Shown here: one piece after another, positions 26,338 to 33,461 of the stretch
Layout of the letters: each line of letters begins with the position of its first letter
Numbering within the stretch: the stretch's first letter is position 1
Source of the DNA: Blautia wexlerae
Lineage (GTDB): Bacteria; Bacillota; Clostridia; Lachnospirales; Lachnospiraceae
Length of the DNA stretch: 64,000 bases
NCBI RefSeq assembly: GCF_013300825.1
Contig: NZ_JAAIMY010000016.1
Coordinates: forward strand, 1 to 64,000
Direction of reading: 5' to 3'
Program-made: the position numbers and the translations under genes
Notes under the pieces: model-generated
What the model saw: the letters and a program-made list of their open reading frames with translations, nothing else
What the model was told of the DNA's origin: nothing
Databases searched by the model: none

Positions 26338-27635
26338 CCACCCTTCGCTTCTGGAACAGGTGAGCCGCTTTGGATCTCTTCATCTACTGCTTTCAAATTT
26401 CTGCCTATTGCTTCAATGACATTGACAGTGACACCATTACCGGCCTGCTTGTAAAGCTGGTTATCCGATGTTTCTTTTTCCATCTTGGAAATCTGACCAT
26501 CCCGATATCCCTGCAGCCGCAGACACTCCCTTGGCGTCAGCCTGCGGATTCTGCCGTGGTAAATCACTCCATGACGGTCAGTTGCCGTAATGGTGAACAT
26601 TGGCTCTTCCGGTTCTTTCATCCTTCTTCCATTCTGGCGGACTTTTTCCTTGGCCGGTGTCAGCACTGCCCTTGGCGGTTCTTCCACCAGCACCCCGGAA
26701 CTTTCGCCTCTGTGGTTATGGATGCTGGAATCCTGTCTGGTATTCAGACATCTTGCAACGTCTGTCACCAGCGGCGGAGGGGAGATATCTACAAAATGCA
26801 GTGTTCCCTGCTGGTTTCCGGTCGTCAGGGTATGGGCGATCTCATGCCCGACTCTCCCCCTGCGACTGTTGATTCCCGGATATCCGAGATCGATGCTGTC
26901 CCCCTCGTAGGCCATCTTGTATCCTTTTCGGGTGTTTTCCTTGATTGGGATACCGACTTCGTATAATCCGGTCTTGCCGCCCATACCACCAGCCCCGCTG
27001 GTCAGCGTGCAGCTCAGTCCTTCTTCTGCGTAGACTCTTTCTCCCTGTTTGCCAGCATGGACTTGTATAAGAGCTGTTCCATTTGCTTTTGGGAAAGGTA
27101 ATATTTTTCCGGCACATCTTCCATCAAGATATCCGACAATATACACCCGCTTCCTTGACTGGGGGACTCCGAAATCCTTGCTGTTAAGCACTTTCCATTC
27201 GACATGATACCCCAGTTCAGATAGCGTACTGAGGATGGTGTGAAACGTCCGCCCTTTGTCATGCGAAAGCAGACCGGGTACGTTTTCAAGGAGAAAATAC
27301 GCAGGTCGTTTGTCTGCAACCAGTCTGGCAACTTCAAAGAAAAGGGTTCCTCTTGCATCGGCAAATCCTTCCCTTCGTCCAGCGATTGAGAATGCCTGGC
27401 AAGGAAATCCCGCACATAAAAGATCAAAGTCCGGCATTCGTTCTGTTTCAATATTTCTTGCGTCATTGCAGAACCACTCTCCTTCCGTATCAAACAGCAC
27501 CCGGTAGTTGTGGTCTGCATATGCATCTGCTTCACAGTGTCCGACACAGGTGAAGCCCCCTGCCCTGTGCAGCCCTTCTCGGAATCCTCCGATTCCACTG
27601 AACAGGTCAAAAAATCGAATTGTTCCGGCTATCAG
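26334..27635 (-). CDS. C5-cytosine DNA methyltransferase (Dcm type)
   Basis: About 430 residues. FFDLFSGIGGFREG (motif I), LLCAGFPCQAFSIAG (motif IV, catalytic Cys), FLLENVPGLL (motif VI), GVPQSRKRVYIVG (motif VIII) and YKQAGNGVTVNVIEAIG (motif X) are in order, with the target-recognition region between VIII and X. No endonuclease lies beside it. The open frame extends to a GTG at 27677, but that GTG is inside a terminator hairpin. A good AAGGGAGG site at 27643-27636 suggests a later start, yet only CTG (27635), ATA (27632) or ATT (27620) follow, so the exact start is unresolved. Confidence 0.9.
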   Translation of the reverse strand: MIAGTIRFFDLFSGIGGFREGLHRAGGFTCVGHCEADAYADHNYRVLFDTEGEWFCNDARNIETERMPDFDLLCAGFPCQAFSIAGRREGFADARGTLFFEVARLVADKRPAYFLLENVPGLLSHDKGRTFHTILSTLSELGYHVEWKVLNSKDFGVPQSRKRVYIVGYLDGRCAGKILPFPKANGTALIQVHAGKQGERVYAEEGLSCTLTSGAGGMGGKTGLYEVGIPIKENTRKGYKMAYEGDSIDLGYPGINSRRGRVGHEIAHTLTTGNQQGTLHFVDISPPPLVTDVARCLNTRQDSSIHNHRGESSGVLVEEPPRAVLTPAKEKVRQNGRRMKEPEEPMFTITATDRHGVIYHGRIRRLTPRECLRLQGYRDGQISKMEKETSDNQLYKQAGNGVTVNVIEAIGRNLKAVDEEIQSGSPVPEAKGG

Positions 27636-27650
27636 CCTCCCTTCGCTGCG

Positions 27651-27677
27651 AAAAAAACAGTGCAGATTTCTCTGCAC
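27651..27677 (-). terminator. Intrinsic terminator/attenuator between the RHH gene and the methylase operon
   Basis: GTGCAGA-GAAA-TCTGCAC forms a perfect 7-pair stem with a stable tetraloop, followed by TGTTTTTTT on the minus strand. It sits 33 bases after the RHH stop and just before the methylase ribosome site. I see no promoter behind it, so it probably acts as an attenuator on the genes downstream. Confidence 0.8.
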
Positions 27678-27710
27678 CGTTTCCGTCTCTTGGTTTCTGT
27701 TTTGTGATGT

Positions 27711-28283
27711 CTATTCTTCTGATTCCGCTTCCTCTGGCTCAGATTCTTCTGCTTCTTCGGTTTCCAGTTCTGTTGGCTCTGCTTCCGCTGGCTCTTCGTT
27801 TTCTGGCTCTGTCGGCTCTTCATCTGCTTCAGCTTCGTCCGGTTCTGTCATTTCTCCGTCTGTTTCAGCTTCCAGTGCTTCTGTCTCAGGCTCTTCTGCT
27901 TCAGGTTCTACTGACTCTTCATCCGGTTCTGATTTCGCAGTCTCAGGATCTTCCATTTCTGTTTCTTCGGCTTCCTCTGACTCTGCTTTCCATTTGGCTT
28001 CTTCTTTTTCGATTGCATCTTCGATAAGCCCGATTAAGAAGTCTTTCTGTTTCATGCCATTCCTGGCGAGGACTGCTTTCAGTCTGGAAAATAAATCCTC
28101 GGTTACCTGTACTGCTACTGTTCTTAAATCTGCCATGTTCGTCTTTTCTCCTTTTCTTGTCATGTGTTCTTCGATTACCATTTCAAGGTATTTTGGTATG
28201 CTGATTCCTAACTCTTCGACTTCCAGTTTTAGCTTTTCATGCAGCTCTACCGGGATTTTTCCGCATATGTTTTTCATCTCCAT
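27711..28283 (-). CDS. Double ribbon-helix-helix protein with long acidic tail
   Basis: 190 residues. Two RHH-like modules lie in tandem: NICGKIPVELHEKLKLEVEE (about 4-45) and TVAVQVTEDLFSRLKAVLAR (about 54-95). The last ~95 residues are almost all Glu, Ala, Pro, Ser and Thr. RHH proteins bind operator or centromere DNA. It lies just downstream of the ParM/ParR pair, so a partition or regulatory role is possible. The start follows AAAGGAG by ten bases, and promoter-like box copy 2 lies 33 bases upstream. The acidic tail may be a protein-contact or DNA-mimic region; this is inference. Confidence 0.75.
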   Translation of the reverse strand: MEMKNICGKIPVELHEKLKLEVEELGISIPKYLEMVIEEHMTRKGEKTNMADLRTVAVQVTEDLFSRLKAVLARNGMKQKDFLIGLIEDAIEKEEAKWKAESEEAEETEMEDPETAKSEPDEESVEPEAEEPETEALEAETDGEMTEPDEAEADEEPTEPENEEPAEAEPTELETEEAEESEPEEAESEE

Positions 28284-28315
28284 TGTGTTCGTTCTCCTTT
28301 CTTTTTTCTACATAC

Positions 28316-28344
28316 AACATACCCTAAAACGTGACAGAAAGCTA
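28316..28344 (-). promoter_or_regulatory. Element-specific promoter-like box, copy 2
   Basis: Minus-strand TAGCTTTC (28344-28337), 13 bases, GGTATGTT (28323-28316). Same layout as 9067-9095 and 32685-32712. It lies 33 bases upstream of the double RHH gene. Confidence 0.55.
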
Positions 28345-28501
28345 TTCACAATACCCAACGAATATGAGGCTCTCAAAAGCTCCCAAAGGATGCAGATCCA
28401 ATAACATTCAATAGGCATCACCCCTTTCAAAAATCCGTGATTTATACTAATTTGACTGCTTGAAATTTGGCTATTTTATCACCAGGAAAGACTTGACTTT
28501 T

Positions 28502-28795
28502 TCAGAATGCATCCTCAAGCCCGGAGAGAAAATCCAGCATCTGGGACGGGATTTCTTCCTTTTTTGAAACACTCTCCCCGGAGCCAGAAATGGAAACACC
28601 TGCCAGTTCTTCCCGGATTGCCTGCCGGATGCTTTTCTCCAGCTGGTTGTTTTCCTGATCTTTTAAGATCACCTGAACCAGATAGCTGCTCTTCTGTCCA
28701 TCTGGAACACTTTGCAGGATCTCCCATGCCTTTTTGTGATCTGGGTTATCAAGGTTCAGGCGGAACGAGAAAACGGGTCTCTTTACTTCGCGCAC
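28502..28795 (-). CDS. ParR-like partner of the ParM-like protein
   Basis: 97 residues, starting at GTG (28795) behind GGGGCAGAT and overlapping the ParM-like gene by 13 bases. The N-terminal REVKRPVFSFRLNLDNPDH, then KKAWEILQSVPDGQKSSYLV, has the strand-helix-helix shape of a small RHH DNA-binding protein; the C-terminus is helical. Position behind a ParM-like gene suggests it is the centromere-binding adaptor (ParR). Identity is inferred mainly from the pairing. Confidence 0.7.
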   Translation of the reverse strand: MREVKRPVFSFRLNLDNPDHKKAWEILQSVPDGQKSSYLVQVILKDQENNQLEKSIRQAIREELAGVSISGSGESVSKKEEIPSQMLDFLSGLEDAF

Positions 28796-29691
28796 ATCTG
28801 CCCCACAATCCGCTCATAGCCGGAAGCATTGGCGTGTACGTCTGTCAGGTAAATCTGCCGACACAGCCCGTCCTGCGGTGTCACGTGCCGTTTCAGAATG
28901 CTGGCTCCGCCGCCCATGATCACGGACGGAATTGCCTTCAGATCGAACCCGGCTTCCATAATTGCAGACAGTATTTTCTCCGTGTAGAGCCTTCCCTGCC
29001 GGACAATGATTTCTTTTGCGGCCGGGTCCATGCTGCAGCTCTGGCCGTTCAGAACACGTTCGATCTGAATATCCGTTACAGACAGTCCGGTATTTCTGCG
29101 TACCTGCTCGGTGATCTCATCCACACACCGGATCACACCAAGTTCCAGGCTGCGGCAGGTAGCGGCATTTGGAACACTGTTGTCCAGCCGCATCAGGTCT
29201 ACGGTCCAGCCACCGATATCTGCGAGAAGAACAGAAGGCTCGTCCCGAACACATTCCGGGTGGAGAGCCAGGGCTGAGTATCCCTGTGGGAACAGTTTTA
29301 CATCCTGAATCCGGATCTCATAGCTCTCATCCTCGTACCGGAAACGCAGAGGCTGCTCTTTCCGAAACAGATATTCCCGGAAGCCTTTTTTCTCCCTGCC
29401 AAAACTTGCCAGTGGAAGACCGGCTGCCAGAACTACATCTGTTTTCCGCTCTCCCCGGCGATAGCGGATTTCTTGGGCAATGGCTGCCATTGTCAAAAGA
29501 TAATAATTGTCATTGGAAGTCTTACTTCTCACCAGCGTCTGCCGCCCAGTTCCACACACATAAAATTTCCCATTGTACTGCAGGACATTCTGCATGGTAT
29601 ACGGCTCATAATCGTACCCGGTCAGTCCAGTCGGGAAACACACATGGGGAGTTTTGATGGCATAATATCCATGATCGATTCCTATAATGAT
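28783..29691 (-). CDS. ParM/StbA-like actin-type ATPase
   Basis: About 302 residues. IIIGIDHGYYAIKTP (phosphate-1 loop), LLADIGGWTVDLM (phosphate-2 loop) and VIMGGGASIL (adenosine motif) mark a ParM-type actin homologue that builds filaments to separate plasmid-like DNA. The first standard start, GTG at 29643, would remove the essential phosphate-1 loop. Extending upstream reaches only ATC (29691), ATT or ATA after a TGA. The ATC sits where the family usually has Met, four bases after GGTG, so a non-standard start or a start-codon mutation is likely. Confidence 0.82.
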   Translation of the reverse strand: MIIGIDHGYYAIKTPHVCFPTGLTGYDYEPYTMQNVLQYNGKFYVCGTGRQTLVRSKTSNDNYYLLTMAAIAQEIRYRRGERKTDVVLAAGLPLASFGREKKGFREYLFRKEQPLRFRYEDESYEIRIQDVKLFPQGYSALALHPECVRDEPSVLLADIGGWTVDLMRLDNSVPNAATCRSLELGVIRCVDEITEQVRRNTGLSVTDIQIERVLNGQSCSMDPAAKEIIVRQGRLYTEKILSAIMEAGFDLKAIPSVIMGGGASILKRHVTPQDGLCRQIYLTDVHANASGYERIVGQMCAK

Positions 29692-29752
29692 AAGTCACCA
29701 CATCCTTTCAGGTTTTTCTTGTTCTTTTCCAGCAGGTGGTCTTTTGGTCTGG

Positions 29753-29789
29753 AAAAAGAAAAAGGGCAGAACCCCGAAGAGCCCTGCCC
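29753..29789 (-). terminator. Terminator after the HEPN/Toprim gene
   Basis: The minus strand has GGGCAG paired with CTGCCC around a TTCG-containing loop (29789-29764), followed by TTTTTCTTTTT. It separates the defence-like gene from the ParM operon. Confidence 0.75.
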
Positions 29790-29818
29790 ATGATATTTGC
29801 ATTAGTTTACGTTGCTAT

Positions 29819-31147
29819 TTATTGTTCGTTATTAAAAGCGAATACTATTGTTTCTAGTAATTTTTTCATATTTTTCCATTCTTCTGTTTTAAAAACTTCA
29901 TCACATCTCTCAATTTTATTACGCATTTCATGAAACTTATGCTTTATATCATCTTTATAAGAAATCACTCCTTGATATAATGCTTCTTCAACATTATTTT
30001 TATTTCGTATTCGTTTTCTCGATTCCCATTCAATTGGATAATAGTTCCCACCAGTTTTTATAATGGAATCTGGCAAATACAATTCAATAGAAGCAGCTTT
30101 CTTGTTAATGTCATCAGGCACAATTTTCCCATTAGGTGCAATAGTTGGGTATTTATGAAACATTGTAATTTCTGGATATAATAATATTCTAAAATTTGCC
30201 GGCCAGTTTTTTATTTCATTTAATAATGAGCATTTACTAGAATATCCCTCTGCATCATTATCAAAAATTGCAATAAAATTTGCTCTAATTTTTGAAAAAT
30301 AAAAAGTTTTAAGATTTTTTATTACATATGATGTTCCTCCATCTCTTTTTCCACCAGATTCATCACTGAAATCCATAAAATAAAATAAATCTGAAAGATG
30401 AGGATATAACTGTGACATCGCAAATTCTAAAATATCTTTATCGCTTGACCCTTCAACAAGAACAATTGTTTTTGAAACGTTCTCTGTCGCTGCTAGTGCT
30501 TTGGGAATACAATCATCTGCCCAATTATCCAAATTTGAGAAATCCAATATTATCTCCATATCATTTGCACAATATTCTAGTATAAGTCTGTATACATATT
30601 TATAATTGATTATTTCAGGATTTAAAGCATAAAATGATTCGCTATCCTCATCTTTCAAAGAATAAAATATAACTTTGTCACACTCTGTTGTAATATTAAC
30701 CTCTGAAAGTGTTCCTCCAAATTGTATGTTTCCATTTGCAAGTTCATAAGAAACAATTTTTTTCATTGCATTTTTCCATTTTTTTAATGAAACATTTTTC
30801 TTAATCCGAATTTCATTATTCTTGTCCTCTTCATCATAATCTCCCTGTAAATGATACAAAAAAGATGAGTAGTCTACTGCTTGAACCATTTCATCATTAA
30901 ATATTTTTTCAAAATTATTAAGTCCAAATCCCTGTGCATCTAAGCGTTCTTTTGCACGCCGAACAGTCGTCCTATACATATATTTAGTGTATGTTCCGGC
31001 ATCTTTATCATCATCGTCTATATTACAATTATTTACTACAATAAGGTCATTTTTTGAAAAAAACAGACTAACGATTTTGCTATCCAAATAGTTTCTAAAC
31101 CAATGTAATGATAAATTTCCAATTACTATATCTGCATATTCACTCAT
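29819..31147 (-). CDS. HEPN/Toprim-associated domain protein, putative defence gene
   Basis: 442 residues from the ATG at 31147 (AAAAGGTG upstream). The N-terminus (MSEYADIVIGNLSLHWF) resembles the HEPN/Toprim N-terminal domain family. The C-terminal half has Toprim-like acidic motifs: Glu232 in VLVEGSSDKDIL and Asp296/Asp298 in AIFDNDAEGY, as in OLD-type nucleases. The gene is far more AT-rich than the surrounding conjugation genes and has its own terminator, so it looks like separately acquired cargo. Related proteins are linked to phage defence by comparative genomics; the activity here is unproven. Confidence 0.72.
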   Translation of the reverse strand: MSEYADIVIGNLSLHWFRNYLDSKIVSLFFSKNDLIVVNNCNIDDDDKDAGTYTKYMYRTTVRRAKERLDAQGFGLNNFEKIFNDEMVQAVDYSSFLYHLQGDYDEEDKNNEIRIKKNVSLKKWKNAMKKIVSYELANGNIQFGGTLSEVNITTECDKVIFYSLKDEDSESFYALNPEIINYKYVYRLILEYCANDMEIILDFSNLDNWADDCIPKALAATENVSKTIVLVEGSSDKDILEFAMSQLYPHLSDLFYFMDFSDESGGKRDGGTSYVIKNLKTFYFSKIRANFIAIFDNDAEGYSSKCSLLNEIKNWPANFRILLYPEITMFHKYPTIAPNGKIVPDDINKKAASIELYLPDSIIKTGGNYYPIEWESRKRIRNKNNVEEALYQGVISYKDDIKHKFHEMRNKIERCDEVFKTEEWKNMKKLLETIVFAFNNEQ

Positions 31148-31249
31148 AATTAGCTTCACACCTTTTCGCTTCATTATTCTTTTACAAATTCATAAAATAC
31201 AAATCTGCTCTATTGATAATGATATCACAAAAATGTTCTACTGCATATT

Positions 31250-31594
31250 TTAATTCAATTTTTGAATCCATTCTCTGCTTTCTTTGGGTGCATTTTTACA
31301 AAAATTCTGCATCCACATTTTATGCAAGCTAATTTCTGATTCTGTATTTCCTATGTTTCCAACACAGCCCCCCATTTCCTGAAGTGCTTCCAGACAATCC
31401 CATTCCTTTTTGAACTCTCCTGCAAATTCCATCCACACTTTTATATGGTATTCCTTAAAACCAAAATGGTAAATCAAGTAGGTCAACCTGTCAAAATCAG
31501 CTAACGGCATTTTTTCTTTTTTCAGCAATAACCTTTTATCATGCTCGCTGCATAGATATAAAAATGCAAGCTGTTCTATCTTTGCCTGCTCCAT
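31250..31594 (-). CDS. Unknown 114-residue protein under the XRE-flanked promoter
   Basis: Begins MEQAKIEQLAFLYLCSEHDK; helical, Trp- and Cys-containing (FAGEFKKEWDCLEALQEMGG). No family recognised. A strong sigma-A-like promoter (31638-31666) lies 44 bases upstream, with an inverted TTGTCTCACTTTT pair across it, so the divergent XRE protein very probably controls it. The ribosome site is AGAAGGGAGAA. The HEPN/Toprim gene follows after 100 bases and may share this transcript. The tight control suggests that the product is costly or regulatory. Confidence 0.65.
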   Translation of the reverse strand: MEQAKIEQLAFLYLCSEHDKRLLLKKEKMPLADFDRLTYLIYHFGFKEYHIKVWMEFAGEFKKEWDCLEALQEMGGCVGNIGNTESEISLHKMWMQNFCKNAPKESREWIQKLN

Positions 31595-31617
31595 ATATTT
31601 CTCCCTTCTCTTCTACT

Positions 31618-31630
31618 TTGTCTCACTTTT
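31618..31630. promoter_or_regulatory. Operator-like half of an inverted repeat, over the transcription start
   Basis: TTGTCTCACTTTT is the exact inverse complement of AAAAGTGAGACAA at 31680-31692. It begins 7 bases beyond the -10 box of the minus-strand promoter, where a bound repressor would block RNA polymerase. Confidence 0.65.
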
Positions 31631-31637
31631 ACAACCG

Positions 31638-31666
31638 ATTCTACCTTGTCCAATCGTTAAAATCAA
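31638..31666 (-). promoter_or_regulatory. Sigma-A-type promoter of the 114-residue gene
   Basis: Minus strand TTGATT (31666-31661), 17 bases, TAGAAT (31643-31638). Operator-like sequences flank it on both sides. Confidence 0.7.
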
Positions 31667-31674
31667 TACAGATG

Positions 31675-31692
31675 GTGCAAAAAGTGAGACAA
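31675..31692. promoter_or_regulatory. 18-base motif shared with the metK leader
   Basis: GTGCAAAAAGTGAGACAA aligns without gaps with GTGCAGAATGTGAGACAA and GTGCAGAAAATGAGACAA in the metK leader (minus strand). It lies between the minus-strand promoter and the XRE start codon, so it is a strong candidate operator for that regulator. Confidence 0.65.
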
Positions 31693-31725
31693 GCCATCCT
31701 TTTACCAGAGAGGAAGAGATTTAAG

Positions 31726-31977
31726 ATGCCAAAGCCAAGGACACAGTCTGGTGAGAAGAATCTGATTAGCCAGCGATTGATTGAACTTCGCAAGACCCAC
31801 AATATGTCTCAGCGTGATCTTGCCTATAAACTCCAGTTAGCTGGTTACGATATGGATAAAAATGTAATCACCAGAATCGAAACAAACAAGCGTTATGTCA
31901 CTGATCTTGAATTAAAAGCCATTGCTGAAATCTTTCAGGTTTCATACATATTTCTCATTGATGGCAAAGATGAATAG
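31726..31977 (+). CDS. XRE-family helix-turn-helix regulator
   Basis: 83 residues from the ATG at 31726 (GAGGAAGAG upstream); the longer frame runs back through the operator region. LISQRLIELRKTHNMSQRDL and NVITRIETNKRYVTDLELKA form the five-helix Cro/C1-type DNA-binding domain, which makes up nearly the whole protein. It is divergent from the 114-residue gene, with inverted TTGTCTCACTTTT sites in between, and the same motif occurs twice upstream of metK. It is probably an autoregulated controller of cargo or transfer genes; targets are inferred. Confidence 0.88.
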   Translation: MPKPRTQSGEKNLISQRLIELRKTHNMSQRDLAYKLQLAGYDMDKNVITRIETNKRYVTDLELKAIAEIFQVSYIFLIDGKDE

Positions 31978-31984
31978 AAGTGAC

Positions 31985-32020
31985 AAATGGGGAAGTTCCT
32001 TTCGTGCTTCCCCATTTTAT
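31985..32020. terminator. Bidirectional terminator between convergent genes
   Basis: AAATGGGGAAG (31985-31995) pairs with CTTCCCCATTT (32107 minus 90 in stem order, i.e. 32007-32017) around an 11-base loop. T-rich sequence follows on the plus strand and A-rich precedes, so it can serve the XRE gene and the convergent gene at 32032-32640. Confidence 0.7.
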
Positions 32021-32031
32021 CCGTCCCTTTT

Positions 32032-32640
32032 TTACAAATTTAATAGTTCCAGAATTTTCTGCATGCCAGCCTGATATAAAGATTCCGCATATAATATCCA
32101 TCTCTCACTAACTTCAGTAACGTATTTGTCTATTGTTTTTCGCTTTTCTTTTGATAATCCCATTGTCTGAACCTGTTCTTCATATTTCGATATTTTTTCA
32201 AGCATTCCCTGGTACACTGTATTTTCTTTCAGCTGATCTTCAACCTCATCAATCCAGGTATCCAGCAGCAACTCCAGCAGTTTCTTTGTGTCACCGTCAT
32301 CATTTCCCAATATTGCTTTTTTAATTTTTCCAAGCATTGCTCCATAGGAGATCATTTGAGCCTGTCCCATATAAAAATGGTACTCTTCTTCTATCATTTC
32401 CTTTTCGCTCTCCAGTTGAAAATATCGATGTACTGCCTTATGCTCTTCTTCTGTTAGGCTGATTGACTGATTCGACTCCATAAATGTTTCTATCACTGGA
32501 TACTTCTCTGTAAGTTCCAGTATTTTCTTTTGCAGTCTCTGGTATTCCGCATCATGCTTTTTCAGATAGGTGCATACCTGTTCTCCTATCCGTATCCCCA
32601 GGCACTGCTCATTCCAGATAATATCTGGCTGTGTTGTCAT
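32032..32640 (-). CDS. Unknown helical protein at the right edge of the element
   Basis: 202 residues, mostly amphipathic helix (AEYQRLQKKILELTEKYPVI, SLTEEEHKAVHRYFQLESEK), with coiled-coil tendency, and few Cys or Trp. No family recognised. It has a ribosome site (AGAAGGGAGACACCGAT-ATG) and promoter-like box copy 3 lies 45 bases upstream, the same control signal as two genes deeper in the element. This is good evidence that it belongs to the element and that the right boundary lies beyond 32.7 kb. Confidence 0.65.
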   Translation of the reverse strand: MTTQPDIIWNEQCLGIRIGEQVCTYLKKHDAEYQRLQKKILELTEKYPVIETFMESNQSISLTEEEHKAVHRYFQLESEKEMIEEEYHFYMGQAQMISYGAMLGKIKKAILGNDDGDTKKLLELLLDTWIDEVEDQLKENTVYQGMLEKISKYEEQVQTMGLSKEKRKTIDKYVTEVSERWILYAESLYQAGMQKILELLNL

Positions 32641-32684
32641 ATCGGTGTCTCCCTTCTGTGTAGTTTTCCTGTTCCAAGCACAAG

Positions 32685-32712
32685 ACTATACCACACTTCT
32701 GGAAGAAAGCTA
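32685..32712 (-). promoter_or_regulatory. Element-specific promoter-like box, copy 3
   Basis: Minus-strand TAGCTTTC (32712-32705), 12 bases, GGTATAGT (32692-32685), with TG before the last G. Same layout as 9067-9095 and 28316-28344. Confidence 0.55.
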
Positions 32713-32770
32713 TTCATCAAACCTACTGAAATCTCCTGGCAGATCCTGTGCAACCTATCCCTTTTCCCAC

Positions 32771-32810
32771 AAAAAACTGGTATGAAAGACTCCTTGTTCT
32801 CTCATACCAG
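32771..32810 (-). terminator. Terminator after the truncated CMD gene
   Basis: On the minus strand CTGGTATGA pairs with TCATACCAG and is followed by TTTTTT (32776-32771). It terminates transcripts from the flavodoxin/CMD locus and so probably lies on the host side of the element boundary. Confidence 0.75.
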
Positions 32811-32911
32811 CTATCTATTTCTTATTTAACTGAATACACATTCTTTTCTATTCTCTGTGTATCCTGTACTTATTTATGGCAAAAATCAGACTACAGACAC
32901 GCTATACACTC

Positions 32912-33433
32912 TTATGCTACATAATCCAGTTTACTGCATCCAGGTTCAAATGTTACATTGAAAATCCCAACCTGAGAAGTGGAAATCGGTACAAGAAAAC
33001 TCCTTCCGGAAAAATACTGTGCAAAGCCATCATTTGGTGCGCCAATTGGGAACACCATCTCTTTTGCATGAGCACGCATTGCTTCCTCTTCGTATGGCAA
33101 ATCTCCTTCGCCTGCTTCCCACACTTCTTTTGCAAGATTGAAAACGGCCCATGCTTTTGGCCATCCTGCATAGAATGCGATATGTGTGATCACTGCAGCA
33201 ATCTCTTTTTGTGTCACTCCATGATCTTTGGCATTTTGAAGGTGATACTTTAAAGAAGAATCTGTAATGCCGGAAGCCATCAGAGCAACTACTGTAATGA
33301 TACTTCTTGTTTTTACATCAATATCCTGGTTATTCCAGTTTTCACCGAACAGCACATCATCGTTAAAATGTGCAAACTCTGGTGCAAATTCGCCAAGTGC
33401 ATTTCTTCCTGCTGTCTGTACTATTTTCTCCAT
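32912..33433 (-). pseudogene. Carboxymuconolactone decarboxylase-like protein with truncated cupin
   Basis: 173 residues. The CMD domain is complete (NNQDIDVKTRSIITVVALMA, then QKEIAAVITHIAFYAGWPKA); such domains act in peroxide removal or ring-lactone chemistry. The protein then enters a cupin domain (STSQVGIFNVTFEPGC) but stops after KLDYVA, about 80 residues short of the usual CMD-cupin fusion. In another frame the next codons still resemble the cupin W-x-x-x-H stretch, so a frameshift plus deletion is likely. The CMD part may still fold and work. Confidence 0.75.
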
Positions 33434-33461
33434 ATTCTGTATGCCTCCGATTCTCTATGAT

